A stretch of DNA of 64,000 nucleotides from Rufibacter latericius (GTDB lineage Bacteria; Bacteroidota; Bacteroidia; Cytophagales; Hymenobacteraceae), in NCBI RefSeq assembly GCF_003721515.1, contig NZ_RJJD01000008.1, positions 813,666 through 877,665 of the forward strand, written 5' to 3'. Made by a program: the position numbers and the translations under genes. Below, piece by piece: positions 8,328-16,784 of this stretch (within the stretch, counting starts at the first letter, position 1; each line of letters begins with the position of its first letter). Under the pieces are notes generated by a model. The model saw nothing but the letters and a program-made list of their open reading frames with translations. It ran no database searches and was not told the DNA's origin.

Positions 8328-9341
8328 ATGTTCAAAAAATCATTGTACCTGCTGCCCGCCGTGGCAGTGACCCTTTTCTCTTATTCTTGCAAAAACCTGG
8401 GCAAGGATGAGTTTGTGAAAGCACCTTCTGGATTGGAATACAAACTCTACACCCAAAGCAAAGAGGGAGAATACGAGATCAAAGACGCTACCAAAACTGA
8501 CTCTGCCGCTTACAAAGCCAAGCTTGACAAAGTGATGAGCTTTGAGATGGAGTACCGCAACGCGAAAGACTCTTTGCTGTTCAGCACCAAAGACAACGCC
8601 ATGCCCATCCAGATCAAAATGGTGGCCTCTCCAAACAAAGGCAGCATTGAAGAAGCATTCCTGATGCTGGACAAAGGTGATAGCGCCGTGTTCAGAATCA
8701 ACGCCGATACCCTGTTCGCCAAAACCTTCAGAAGCCCGCTTCCTCCCTTCATTGAGAAAGGCAGCTTCCTTACTTTCTTCGTGAAAGCGATCAACCTGCA
8801 GACTGAGCAGGAAGCCATGGCCGACTATCCTAAAATGATGGAGCGTCAGCAGAAAGAGATGGAAGCGCGTGCTGCCAAACAAGGTCCTATTGATGATAAA
8901 CTCATCCAGGAGTATGTGAAGAAAAACAACCTGCAAGTGCAGAAAACCGCTTCTGGTATTTACTACGTGATCACTCAGCCAGGTGCCGGCCCTAACGCAA
9001 CTGACGGCAAAGTAGTGAGCGTAAAATACAAAGGCACCCTGTTGAACGGAAAAGAGTTTGACTCTTCAGACAAATCAAACGGCGGTAAGCCAATTGAATT
9101 CCCGTTAGGTCAGAACCAGGTAATCAAAGGCTGGGAAGAAGGCATCAAGCAATTCAACAAAGGCAGCAAAGGCACTCTGTTGATTCCTTCTCCTCAAGGA
9201 TATGGCTCTATGGCCCGTGGTGCTGAGTTACCAGCTAACTCTATCCTGCGGTTTGATGTGGAACTGGTGGACATTAAAGATGCTCCGGCTGCTCCAGCAG
9301 GTCCAGTTGGCCCAGCAGGTCCGGGAGCCCCAGGTTTATAA
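8328..9341 (+). CDS. FKBP-type peptidyl-prolyl isomerase lipoprotein with Gly-Pro tail
   Basis: The 337-residue protein has a lipoprotein signal (MFKKSLYLLPAVAVTLFSYSC, Cys21). Residues about 35-160 form a degenerate FKBP-like domain and residues about 195-315 a canonical FKBP domain (VSVKYKGTLLNGKEFDSS, VIKGWEEGIKQFNKGSKG, GAELPANSILRFDVELVDI). FKBPs speed cis-trans isomerisation of X-Pro bonds; here it would assist folding in the cell envelope. It ends with an unusual tail of Ala, Pro and Gly (GPVGPAGPGAPGL), collagen-like but very short. The next FKBP gene follows after 11 bases, so both are in one operon. Confidence 0.88.
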   Translation: MFKKSLYLLPAVAVTLFSYSCKNLGKDEFVKAPSGLEYKLYTQSKEGEYEIKDATKTDSAAYKAKLDKVMSFEMEYRNAKDSLLFSTKDNAMPIQIKMVASPNKGSIEEAFLMLDKGDSAVFRINADTLFAKTFRSPLPPFIEKGSFLTFFVKAINLQTEQEAMADYPKMMERQQKEMEARAAKQGPIDDKLIQEYVKKNNLQVQKTASGIYYVITQPGAGPNATDGKVVSVKYKGTLLNGKEFDSSDKSNGGKPIEFPLGQNQVIKGWEEGIKQFNKGSKGTLLIPSPQGYGSMARGAELPANSILRFDVELVDIKDAPAAPAGPVGPAGPGAPGL

Positions 9342-9352
9342 TTCTTACAACT

Positions 9353-9874
9353 ATGCAACAATCAGTGAAAAGGAACTCTCTGTGGCAGTGGTTACTTGCC
9401 CTGTGTGTGCTTTTCGTGTTTAACTCCTGTAATGACAAAGATCCATATGACCCATATGCGAACTTTGACCACGCGGCACAAGCAGCCCTGGAGGAAACGT
9501 TAATCCAAAAGTATCTCACTGACAACAATATCACTGATTACACCAAGACCGCTTCTGGCCTTTACTACGTGAAGAAAGAAGCTGGTACCGGAGACAAACC
9601 GGTAGCCGGAAACTTAGTGGAGGTAAACTATGTAGGCAAGTTCATTCAGGGAGGTCAGAAGTTTGACTCTTCGTATGACCGGGCACAAACCTTCAAGTTT
9701 GTTTTAGGTCAGAAAAAAGTGATTGCTGGCTGGGATGAAGGCGTGGCTTTGATGCAAAAAGGCGAAAAAGCCCTGCTTTTGGTTCCGTCTCGTTTGGCAT
9801 ATGGGCTTTACGGATCAGGAGGCATCCCTCCTAACACGCCCATCATGTTCGACATCCACCTGATCAACTTCTAA
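9353..9874 (+). CDS. FKBP-type peptidyl-prolyl isomerase lipoprotein
   Basis: The 173-residue protein has a lipobox ending in Cys26 (LFVFNSC) and one FKBP domain (about residues 60-173) with VEVNYVGKFIQGGQKFDSS, VIAGWDEGVALMQKGEKA and GSGGIPPNTPIMFDIHLI. It resembles the C-terminal domain of its upstream neighbour and probably arose by duplication. It should act in the envelope on exported proteins. It closes a three-gene plus-strand run that begins with the DHH phosphoesterase gene and ends at a strong bidirectional terminator. Confidence 0.9.
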   Translation: MQQSVKRNSLWQWLLALCVLFVFNSCNDKDPYDPYANFDHAAQAALEETLIQKYLTDNNITDYTKTASGLYYVKKEAGTGDKPVAGNLVEVNYVGKFIQGGQKFDSSYDRAQTFKFVLGQKKVIAGWDEGVALMQKGEKALLLVPSRLAYGLYGSGGIPPNTPIMFDIHLINF

Positions 9875-9892
9875 TTGTTGCCTTAATCCATC

Positions 9893-9932
9893 AAAAAGAA
9901 AGGGCCTCCTAAACAGGAGGCCCTTTCTTTTT
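9893..9932. terminator. Bidirectional terminator
   Basis: AGGGCCTCCT (9901-9910) pairs with AGGAGGCCCT (9915-9924) around a 4-base loop, with an A-run before and TTCTTTTT after. It separates the FKBP gene from the convergent recO. Confidence 0.85.
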
Positions 9933-9967
9933 GCCCTTGTTTTCTAAAAAGAGCCCTTAAATGCGGC
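9933..9967. repeat. Dispersed palindromic repeat, copy 6
   Basis: GCCCTTGTTTTCTAAAAAG then AGCCCTTAAATGCGGC, directly after the terminator and before the recO stop. Confidence 0.55.
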
Positions 9968-9991
9968 AGTAACCCGCGAGAAACGTTGCCT

Positions 9992-10702
9992 TTAGTCACT
10001 CAACACTTCAGACAGCACCGGCAGTGACTTGATTTCCCCCAATTGGTCTACGTGCAGCTGGAAATAGCGCACCAGCAACTGTAGCAGCTCGCGGCGCACT
10101 TTCCCGTTGGGCAATTTAGCATTCTCCGCGTCTTTGATCACCTCTGCCAGGTAAGGCTCCAGTTGCTGTAACTGCATGAGGCTGTTGCCCAGGGAAGCAG
10201 AGCCGCCCATCTCAAAAGCCACTTGCGTGATGACTTCATCAGCGGAGGGCACCCCAAAGCCCAGGTAATTGGCCAATTGGATCAGGAACGCCAGATGGAA
10301 GTTCTCGAAGCCGGTCTGCAGTTCATCAAACAGGAGGATAGCGTTGTGCAAGAACACAAACAAAGGCCGGTTCTCTTCCTCTTCCCGCACCGTTCTAGAC
10401 ACCATCTCGGAAAGGAACAGCAGAATGCTGCTTTTCCGGATGTCATAGGGCACAGTCATAAACGGATGGCTGCACTTATATTCCGAGATGCGAGTCAAGC
10501 CACCTTTCCCCGATGGGTACACCACCATGTCCAGCAGAGTGAAGGGCTGAAACAAGGCAATACGTGAGGCACTCCCCTTCTTCCGGACACTGTTCACAAT
10601 GTAACTCTGCAGGCCCAACTCCTCGGTATAGATGCGTACGATGATGGAAGACTCTTTGAATTTGATGTAGTTCAGGACAATGCCCCGGGTTTTTACAAGC
10701 AT
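9992..10702 (-). CDS. recO: DNA repair protein RecO
   Basis: The 236-residue protein has the N-terminal OB-fold opening TRGIVLNYIKFKESSIIVRIYTEELGLQSYIV and the all-helical RecO C-terminal domain (FENFHLAFLIQLANYLGFGVP). RecO works with RecR to load RecA onto SSB-coated single-stranded DNA in the RecFOR repair pathway. Many RecO proteins have a four-cysteine zinc site; here only one cysteine (residue 76, in YKCSHPF) is present, so no zinc finger can form. It lies 85 bases downstream of the PorZ-like gene on the same strand. Confidence 0.9.
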   Translation of the reverse strand: MLVKTRGIVLNYIKFKESSIIVRIYTEELGLQSYIVNSVRKKGSASRIALFQPFTLLDMVVYPSGKGGLTRISEYKCSHPFMTVPYDIRKSSILLFLSEMVSRTVREEEENRPLFVFLHNAILLFDELQTGFENFHLAFLIQLANYLGFGVPSADEVITQVAFEMGGSASLGNSLMQLQQLEPYLAEVIKDAENAKLPNGKVRRELLQLLVRYFQLHVDQLGEIKSLPVLSEVLSD

Positions 10703-10787
10703 AAAGGGAATGTAAGGTCAAAAACGCATACGATATATGAGCTGTTCTTGATAGCCAAGCTGTGTTTCCATCTAGCGGAGGTGGCTC

Positions 10788-13109
10788 TTATTGAACGGCT
10801 ATTTTGGTCATGCACGTCTGACTTCCATCTGCTGAGGAAGCCAACACCAGGTACACGCCCGGCTTCGCTTTGCGGCCGTTATAATCGCGCCCGTGCCAGG
10901 CAAAGGTGCCCCCAGCGGCTTTGCCTTCAAACACCAGGAAACCGGCCGCGTCCGTAATTTTCACCCACCCGTTATCCGGCACGCCAGAGATCCCGATTGA
11001 ACCGGTAAAACCTACGCGTACGGGATTAGGAAACACCTGCAAGCAGTTAGTGTTCACTTTCTCGGTGCGGGTAGCAGAACCCCTGAAAACAGCAATTCCG
11101 CCTTCAGTACCAATGAGCACTTCTCCGGTAGAAGGCTCCACTGAGATGTCAAGGATTTTATCTGAGGGCAAGGGGCTGTTGCCGGTGGTGAAGTGATGGA
11201 TCATCTCCTCGCCGGTTTCATTGAACAGCCACAAACCCGTGTCGGTGCCAATCCATTTTCGGTTTCCGCCGTCCACGGCAATGCTCCTGATTACCTGCCC
11301 CTGCAGCAAGGGCCGTCGTTCGTAGATAGGCAGATAAGCCCCGGCGTAGGAAGAGCTAAAAATATCGGGGGTACTGCTGAAAACCGCCACACCGTTGTTG
11401 GTTCCCGCCCAAACTTCGCCTTGCAGGTCAACCGCCAGAGTGAACACCTGCTTGCCCGGCAAGCCTCCCTGGCCTTCTCCGCCAATATACGCGTACTGAC
11501 CCGAGAGATCATCGTAGACAATCATGCCGGCATCATTCCCGTTTGTACTAATGGTTACCCATTTATAGCCACTCTCGTCTACCACCACTTTGTGCAAACC
11601 ACTACCTAAACCGTAACCGTTAAACGGGTGCGCTTTCCAGGTACCATCGATCTTCAGTTCATACAGCCCCGGTGAGTTGGCGAACTGGTTTCGGTTGGTG
11701 ACCCACACACTTCCGGCGGCATCAATGGCCAAGCCCGGCACCCTTATGAAGTTTCGGTCATTGGCATCAATGGCGCTGAGCAGGGGACTATTGGTGTTGT
11801 TGTACAAGGTTACTTTCTCCAGGCCATCCCATTCAATCAGGCCGGCGCCGTAGCTGGCAATGTAGAGCTTTCCGTTTACCGGGTTCCGGCGGGCCATAAC
11901 CAAGTCACGGGCATGTGCCGGGAACTGCCCGCCGCTGGCAAAGTTGTAGCTGGTCCATTGCCCGTTTCGGTACTGGTAGAATCCGGCTCCTGAGGAACGC
12001 TGAAGATAGCTTTGGCTGAACCCTCCGCCTAAAACGGTAAACATTCCTTTCTCAGCATACACTCCAAACACGTCTACAAAGGCAGGGCCGTTGGGCACCA
12101 GGGAAATAGATCCCGCGGTGGTGACCTGCACCAAGCCCCTCTCATAGCTGGCAGCCCACAGTCCTCCTTCCCGGGCGGGAATAGCCATGCGAAGATCCTG
12201 GAACAGAGGGTCTGTTAATCGGGAAGCTTGACCAGAGGAGGTTACCTCCAGCACTTCCTGGGAACCCGTGATCAACAGCCTTTTGCCGTTGGTTTCTATG
12301 GACCTGAACTGGTTGTCTTGCGTGGAGAAAGGGGCTCTTTTCCAGGAAATACCGTCAAAATGATACACCCCGTCTCCGTTGATGCCTACATACACTTCGC
12401 CCGCGAAGGACGAAATAGTTTTCAGCGCATCGGGGTTTACCCCAAACGGAAGTCCATCAGAAGAACCGAATCGGCGCCAGCTTCTGAAATCCAGGAGATT
12501 GGGGTGGTTGAGGTTCGCGGCCATCACTCCGCCCGAAGAGACAATGTACAGACTGTCTTTCCAGACCGTTGAGGCGTAGACCTGCACAGCCTCACCCTGC
12601 GTACCCAGATTGCTGTAGGTGTCTTTGATTTCCCGCTTCACCAGGTCCACCACCACCAGCCCGAAGGACGTGGACACGTAGGCTTTTTTGTTGTGGGTAG
12701 AGAGATGGTGGATGATCTTGGCGCCCGTCATGGATTTACGCAGGAGCTCGGTCAAGTTGTGAACCTTGCCGTCGGTGACCAGGTCAAGGTTGGTGTTCTC
12801 GTAGGCCACCACCAAGGTAGCCGAGGCAGAATCGTAGCGGAGGGTGCTCAGGTTCACATCACTGAACCCGTCGGTGCGGGAGAGCTTCTGGAGGGTTTGG
12901 TCTTCTTTGAGGTACCGGAAAAAGCCGTCTTCGGTGGCGCAGTACACCGAGGTTGGGGTTTCCGCTACGGCTTTCGCCCGATGGTTAGGCACATGCACCT
13001 GCCATCCGCCCAAGGGCAGTTGGTTAGTTTGGGCATCAGCCACCAGGTTCCAAAGAAGAAACCCAAGCACCAAAGCCCACCTACTTACACGGGAAAACGC
13101 CATACTCAA
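10788..13109 (-). CDS. porZ: PorZ-like type IX secretion beta-propeller protein
   Basis: The 773-residue protein has a signal peptide (about residues 1-26), two beta-propeller regions with repeats of the two-component-regulator-propeller type (VYCATEDGFFRYLKEDQ, VYVGINGDGVYHFDG, GEVWAGTNNGVAVF, GNRKWIGTDTGLWLF) and a C-terminal type IX sorting domain (LQVFPNPVRVGFTG ... KPGVYLVLA). Length and domain order match PorZ of Porphyromonas gingivalis, part of the surface complex that hands anionic lipopolysaccharide to cargo proteins. Naming rests on this architecture and the LPLGGWQVHVPNHRAKAV opening; another sorted propeller protein is the alternative. No other por genes are in the window. Confidence 0.78.
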   Translation of the reverse strand: MSMAFSRVSRWALVLGFLLWNLVADAQTNQLPLGGWQVHVPNHRAKAVAETPTSVYCATEDGFFRYLKEDQTLQKLSRTDGFSDVNLSTLRYDSASATLVVAYENTNLDLVTDGKVHNLTELLRKSMTGAKIIHHLSTHNKKAYVSTSFGLVVVDLVKREIKDTYSNLGTQGEAVQVYASTVWKDSLYIVSSGGVMAANLNHPNLLDFRSWRRFGSSDGLPFGVNPDALKTISSFAGEVYVGINGDGVYHFDGISWKRAPFSTQDNQFRSIETNGKRLLITGSQEVLEVTSSGQASRLTDPLFQDLRMAIPAREGGLWAASYERGLVQVTTAGSISLVPNGPAFVDVFGVYAEKGMFTVLGGGFSQSYLQRSSGAGFYQYRNGQWTSYNFASGGQFPAHARDLVMARRNPVNGKLYIASYGAGLIEWDGLEKVTLYNNTNSPLLSAIDANDRNFIRVPGLAIDAAGSVWVTNRNQFANSPGLYELKIDGTWKAHPFNGYGLGSGLHKVVVDESGYKWVTISTNGNDAGMIVYDDLSGQYAYIGGEGQGGLPGKQVFTLAVDLQGEVWAGTNNGVAVFSSTPDIFSSSYAGAYLPIYERRPLLQGQVIRSIAVDGGNRKWIGTDTGLWLFNETGEEMIHHFTTGNSPLPSDKILDISVEPSTGEVLIGTEGGIAVFRGSATRTEKVNTNCLQVFPNPVRVGFTGSIGISGVPDNGWVKITDAAGFLVFEGKAAGGTFAWHGRDYNGRKAKPGVYLVLASSADGSQTCMTKIAVQ

Positions 13110-13130
13110 AGATACACAGATTCAGGTTGT

Positions 13131-13169
13131 TTCAGGCTTGGTTTGTGCTAAACAGCCTCTAAACGCACG
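13131..13169. repeat. Dispersed palindromic repeat, copy 7
   Basis: TTCAGGCTTGGTTTGTGC then TAAACAGCCTCTAAACGCACG, between the PorZ-like gene start and the prenyltransferase stop. Confidence 0.5.
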
Positions 13170-13204
13170 TTCAAGGATTTCATTTCACAAAGGCCTATCA
13201 ACCC

Positions 13205-14050
13205 CTAACGCAACACCATCATAGAACAGATGCCCGCTAACATAATAGCCTTGCAAAGCCAGCTTAACTGCGCGTATTCCTTCTTCCTATCGGCGAAGAT
13301 TATCTGCCTTACCAGCACCAGGGTAGGCAACACTACCCCAATGAACAGGTACCCCACAAACACCGGCTCCTGCAGGCGTTTCAGCATCACAAAACCGGTA
13401 TAGATCAAGAACAAGCCTACAAGTAAGTACAGGATCCATTTGGTTTGGGGAAGGCCCAGCACAATGGGCAGGGTACGGCACCGGAATGAGGCATCGCCCT
13501 GTACGTCTTCCATGTCTTTGATGATCTCGCGCACCAAGGAAATCAGGAAGGCAAACACGCCGTAGGCCCAGGCCGCCAGCGAAGGTTGCCCCGCCTGCAA
13601 AGGCACTACCAACACCATCACCGCCGATAGCAGCGCGATGGTTAAGTTGCCCACAAACGGACGTTTCTTGAACTGCGCAGAATAACCCCACAAGAGCAAA
13701 GCTACTCCCAACAGAACCGCGCCTATCCGCCAGCCCAGCAACAGCCCCAACAACACGCCCGAAGCCGACAGGTAGAGGTGAATCATCATGGCCTTGCGCC
13801 GGGTAAGCGACTTGCCTACTACCACCCGCTCGGGCTTGTTGATGCGGTCTATCTTGACATCATAGTAATCATTGATAATGTATCCCGCCGCCGCGATGCA
13901 CAGCGTAGCGATTACCAAAATGGCAAAAGGCCAGGAAAGCGCCTCCAGAAACGAACGCTCCGGAAAAACCAGGAACTTACGCACCATGAGCTGCGCCAAC
14001 AGCATGATGACAAGGTTAGGGAACCGGATAAGGGCCAGGAACTTCTTCAC
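13205..14050 (-). CDS. UbiA-family prenyltransferase
   Basis: The 281-residue protein has about eight membrane spans and both aspartate-rich motifs of the UbiA family: NDYYDVKIDRINKPERVV near residue 60 and DMEDVQGDASFRCRTLP near residue 185. These bind the Mg-prenyl diphosphate. Homologues in Bacteroidota are often annotated as geranylgeranylglycerol-phosphate geranylgeranyltransferase, but the acceptor cannot be read from sequence; menaquinone or other lipid prenylation is equally possible. In related genomes it is often near kdsC-like and DUF2520 genes, which are also close by here (14469 and 15840). Confidence 0.85.
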   Translation of the reverse strand: MKKFLALIRFPNLVIMLLAQLMVRKFLVFPERSFLEALSWPFAILVIATLCIAAAGYIINDYYDVKIDRINKPERVVVGKSLTRRKAMMIHLYLSASGVLLGLLLGWRIGAVLLGVALLLWGYSAQFKKRPFVGNLTIALLSAVMVLVVPLQAGQPSLAAWAYGVFAFLISLVREIIKDMEDVQGDASFRCRTLPIVLGLPQTKWILYLLVGLFLIYTGFVMLKRLQEPVFVGYLFIGVVLPTLVLVRQIIFADRKKEYAQLSWLCKAIMLAGICSMMVLR

Positions 14051-14096
14051 GGGGATTTAAAGGAAAACGGAAGTTACGCTTTAAAATCCACCTATG

Positions 14097-14127
14097 AAAA
14101 AAGCCCCTGTGGCAGGGGCTTTTTTTG
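14097..14127 (-). terminator. Terminator after the cold-shock gene
   Basis: AGCCCCTG (14102-14109) and CAGGGGCT (14113-14120) form an 8-bp stem with a 3-base loop, with an A-run upstream and T7 downstream, so it can work in both directions. It follows the minus-strand cold-shock gene. Confidence 0.8.
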
Positions 14128-14162
14128 ATGAGAATGCAAAATGAGTATGATGCGTAGAAGTG

Positions 14163-14357
14163 TTAGATCTTCTTCACGTTAACCGCGTTGATGCCTTTTT
14201 TACCTTCTTTGGTGTCGAACTCCACTTTGTCGTGCTGTTGGATCTGGATACCGTTGAGGCCTGTAATGTGTACAAAGAAATCCTCATTGGTGGCTTCTTC
14301 TGTGATAAAGCCGTAGCCTTTGGATTCGTTGAAGAATTTAACAGTTCCTGTTTTCAT
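14163..14357 (-). CDS. Cold-shock protein (CspA family)
   Basis: The 64-residue protein is a single cold-shock domain with RNP1 (KGYGFIT) and RNP2 (DFFVHI). Such proteins bind single-stranded RNA and DNA and melt RNA structures. It has the typical length and opening MKTGTVKFFNESKGYG. A strongly AT-rich stretch of about 100 bases lies directly upstream (14358-14455) and may form a long 5' leader, as in many csp genes; this is inference. A terminator follows. Confidence 0.93.
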   Translation of the reverse strand: MKTGTVKFFNESKGYGFITEEATNEDFFVHITGLNGIQIQQHDKVEFDTKEGKKGINAVNVKKI

Positions 14358-14468
14358 AAAAATTTAAAAATTGAAATAATGAATGATTCTGTAAATATAT
14401 GATTATTATACAAAAACCAAACTTTATTTATAAAAAATTGAAAACCAAGGAATTTTGTGGCATTTCTT

Positions 14469-14975
14469 CTACCAACGTTTCTGCAGTTTCATGACCATCT
14501 CTATCAATTCGCGCACAGCTCCCTTGCCTCCTTCGGCGGTAGCCACGTATTGCGAGATGTCGCAGATGTCAATGGCGGCATCGGCAGGGCAGGCCGAGAT
14601 GCCGCAGTGTTGCATTACTTCCAGATCGGGCATGTCGTCGCCCATGAACACCACCGTCTCGGGGTCAATGCCATAGTAGTAGACATAGTTCTGGAACGTG
14701 TCCAGCTTGTTCTCTGACCCCAGGTAAATATCTTTCACATCCAGCGACTCCAGGCGTTTGCGCACCCCGGGCTCGTTGCGGCCCGAGATGATGGCCACGC
14801 GGTAGCCTTTCTTCAGGGCATGCCTAATGGCGTAACCGTCTTTGATGTTGAACGCCCTGGCCTGCTCTCCGGTGGAAAAGCACAACAGGGTGCCGTCTGT
14901 CAAAACACCATCTACATCGAAAATGAAGGTGGTGATATTCTTGAAATCAGGAAGTGCTTGCATGGTGGAAGACAT
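14469..14975 (-). CDS. KdsC-like HAD phosphatase (KDO 8-phosphate phosphatase)
   Basis: The 168-residue protein is a cap-less HAD phosphatase of the KdsC type. Motif I is FDVDGVLTDG (about residues 19-28), motif II ISGRNEPGV, motif IV MGDDMPDLEVM. KdsC removes phosphate from 3-deoxy-D-manno-octulosonate 8-phosphate in lipopolysaccharide core synthesis. Size and motif spacing fit well; a related neuraminate-9-phosphatase-like role cannot be excluded. The chosen ATG at 14975 adds a short tail (MSSTMQALPDFKN) before motif I; ATG at 14963 is an alternative. It lies downstream of iscX on the same strand, with a dispersed palindrome between. Confidence 0.88.
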   Translation of the reverse strand: MSSTMQALPDFKNITTFIFDVDGVLTDGTLLCFSTGEQARAFNIKDGYAIRHALKKGYRVAIISGRNEPGVRKRLESLDVKDIYLGSENKLDTFQNYVYYYGIDPETVVFMGDDMPDLEVMQHCGISACPADAAIDICDISQYVATAEGGKGAVRELIEMVMKLQKRW

Positions 14976-14996
14976 CAGGAGTTTACACGCAAAAAA

Positions 14997-15034
14997 CGTT
15001 TCAGGACTGTTTTCTAAAAAGCAGCCCTGAAACG
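14997..15034. repeat. Dispersed palindromic repeat, copy 8
   Basis: Arms CGTTTCAGG and CCTGAAACG are perfectly complementary and flank ACTGTTTTCTAAAAAGCAGC. It lies between kdsC-like gene and iscX. Confidence 0.75.
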
Positions 15035-15044
15035 CCTGAAAAGA

Positions 15045-15284
15045 TTATTGGTTATCGCGCCACTCGTACACCCACTTGGCCTGAATCTGCTCCAGATGCC
15101 CCTCGGTGGCTTGTTCGCGGGTACCTTCAAAGTTGGGCAGGCTCAGTACCCACTCCAGCAGATCAGTGAACCGAATCCGGTAGATCTTGTTCTCACTGAA
15201 GTCATCGCCAAATTTCTCATATAGCGCCATGGCAATGTCTTCATGGTCGCCCCACTTCATAGGGGGCTCGTATAAATTCTTCAT
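15045..15284 (-). CDS. iscX: Fe-S assembly protein IscX
   Basis: The 79-residue acidic protein matches IscX (YfhJ): WGDHEDIAMALYEKFGDD, a YRIRFTDLLEWVLSLPNF core and a terminal VYEWRD. In E. coli IscX binds IscS and iron and tunes Fe-S cluster assembly. It contains the conserved acidic surface. It lies 130 bases downstream of a 2Fe-2S ferredoxin gene on the same strand, recalling the fdx-iscX tail of isc operons, but no iscS, iscU, hscA or hscB is present here. Confidence 0.85.
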   Translation of the reverse strand: MKNLYEPPMKWGDHEDIAMALYEKFGDDFSENKIYRIRFTDLLEWVLSLPNFEGTREQATEGHLEQIQAKWVYEWRDNQ

Positions 15285-15306
15285 CTCTAAACCAGTTGAT
15301 ATTTTT

Positions 15307-15410
15307 AGTTGTTGGCCTTTAGTTTCTCTTGAAGGTTGGTAGGTTGTAGGGCAGTGAGTAAGACCTCTTGCGGTTTACTTTCTGGCCTAAGAACTAACAA
15401 CGAATCACTG
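15307..15410. repeat. Imperfect inverted repeat between ferredoxin gene and iscX
   Basis: AGTTGTTGGCC (15307-15317) faces GGCCTAAGAACTAACAAC (15384-15401), and GCAGTGAG faces ATCACTGAT further in. This is low-complexity inverted DNA inside an apparent operon. Confidence 0.35.
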
Positions 15411-15414
15411 ATAA

Positions 15415-15744
15415 CTAGTGACCCAGGAAATCTTGCTTAGGAATGGTGATGACCAGATCCTGTCCGCCTTGCACCACACACTGGCAGGCCAGGCGCGAGT
15501 TGATGCGAGGGTTCACGGCGCGGTCAATGTAATCTTCCTCTTTGTCGGTGATTTCGGGAAGGTCGTCCATTCCGGTTTCTACGTACACGTGGCAGGTGCT
15601 GCAACCGCAAACGCCGCCGCAGTTATGCTGTAATTGGATCCCGTTGTTTAGGGCAACGTCCAGAACAGACTCGCCTTCGGCCCCTAAATGGGTTTCGTCG
15701 GGCTTGCCGTCCATGAACTTATATGTGATGTTAACGACTTTCAT
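15415..15744 (-). CDS. fdx: 2Fe-2S ferredoxin (adrenodoxin type)
   Basis: The 109-residue protein has the cluster ligands in HNCGGVCGCSTCHVYV and later LACQC, the C-x5-C-x2-C ... C spacing of adrenodoxin/Fdx ferredoxins that serve Fe-S assembly or cytochrome P450. The opening MKVVNITYKFMDGK is a normal start, so ATG 15744 is preferred over an upstream alternative that would add 17 residues of hydrophobic sequence. It sits directly upstream of iscX. Its role in Fe-S biogenesis is inferred from that pairing. Confidence 0.88.
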   Translation of the reverse strand: MKVVNITYKFMDGKPDETHLGAEGESVLDVALNNGIQLQHNCGGVCGCSTCHVYVETGMDDLPEITDKEEDYIDRAVNPRINSRLACQCVVQGGQDLVITIPKQDFLGH

Positions 15745-15835
15745 TCCTGTGAATTTATAAAGGTGCAAAGGTAGGCATACAACCGCCCTAATCAAAACCC
15801 GATGGGCTTTGGCTAGTTCCTTCTAAGACACCAGT

Positions 15836-15871
15836 CGTTTTACGCCTGTTTTCCAGAAAACGTCGGGTTTT
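15836..15871. repeat. Dispersed palindromic repeat, copy 9 (overlaps a CDS end)
   Basis: CGTTTTACGCCTG, TTTTCCAGAAAAC, GTCGGGTTTTC. The stop codon and last residues of the DUF2520 protein lie in it. Confidence 0.55.
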
Positions 15872-16643
15872 CTTGCACTGCCTGAATACTTTCTGTGAGG
15901 GTCTGATACAGTTTGAGGTAGTGGGGCTCTTCTTGCAGGAGTTGGGCATGGGCTTGGATCGTATTGGCATCTTTGCGCACCGCCGGGCCGGTCTGTACCG
16001 AAAAAGGGGGAAACTGGAACGCCTTCTGCACCGTCTCCTGCACCAAGGGCTCCAGCAAAGAAACCGGCAGCTCAGCTTTCTTCAGCAGTTCCTGTGCCAC
16101 TCCCCAGAGGTGGTTGGTGAAATTACAGGCAAACACCGCCGCCACGTGCAGTTTCTTCCGGTCTTCTCCTTTCATGAGCACCACCTGCTCACTCAAGATC
16201 TTTCCTAATTCCAATAAAGTATCTTCAACCCGTTGGCTCGATGCTTCCACGCAGATGGGGATCTGCCGCCAATCCAGTTCTTTCTCTTTGCTAAAGGTCT
16301 GCAAAGGATAAAACACCCCTGTTTGTACTCCAGCTAAATTCACCAAAAGCTCTAAAGGCTGTGTCCCCGAGGTATGGGCAACGATAGTTCCTTCCGGAAA
16401 ACTCAGGGTCTGCAGCAACTCCGGAAGCGCTTGGTCCGGTACAGCCAACAGATACACGTCGCAGAAAGGCAACGCTTTAAAATCTGGAGAATTGGTGGCA
16501 ATGGCACCTGTGGCTTCCATAGCAAGTACTTCCGCGGAGGCAACCGTTCTGCTGTAGATCACGGGCACTTCTACACCTGCTTTTGCCAGACCTTTGACCA
16601 AATGGGTGGCCACGTTACCCGCGCCAACTATTCCTACTTTCAT
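15840..16643 (-). CDS. Rossmann-like/DUF2520 oxidoreductase
   Basis: The 267-residue protein begins with a dinucleotide-binding GIVGAGNVATHLVKGL (GxGxxA) and has a DUF2520 C-terminal half marked by HVAAVFACNFTNHLWGVAQELL near residue 175. It looks like a NADP-dependent dehydrogenase related to 6-phosphogluconate/ProC folds, but no substrate is known. The last residues (TFSGKQA) are encoded in a copy of the dispersed palindrome. It is the first of a minus-strand run leading to the ferredoxin, iscX and kdsC-like genes. Confidence 0.82.
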   Translation of the reverse strand: MKVGIVGAGNVATHLVKGLAKAGVEVPVIYSRTVASAEVLAMEATGAIATNSPDFKALPFCDVYLLAVPDQALPELLQTLSFPEGTIVAHTSGTQPLELLVNLAGVQTGVFYPLQTFSKEKELDWRQIPICVEASSQRVEDTLLELGKILSEQVVLMKGEDRKKLHVAAVFACNFTNHLWGVAQELLKKAELPVSLLEPLVQETVQKAFQFPPFSVQTGPAVRKDANTIQAHAQLLQEEPHYLKLYQTLTESIQAVQENPTFSGKQA

Positions 16644-16737
16644 GTGCCTGTTCTTCTTTTCTATGAACTAAGTTAGCAGCTTTCTTTGGTTCTGCTTTGT
16701 CTGGTCAGGAATGACACCAGAATGCTTGATGCCCCTT

Positions 16738-16775
16738 CTTTTGGCCTGTTTTCTGTAAATCGTGCCTAAAACCGC
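16738..16775. repeat. Dispersed palindromic repeat, copy 10
   Basis: CTTTTGGCCTGTTTTCTG followed by TAAATCGTGCCTAAAACCGC, between the ccm operon terminator and the DUF2520 gene. Confidence 0.65.
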
Positions 16776-16784
16776 ACCCACAAA

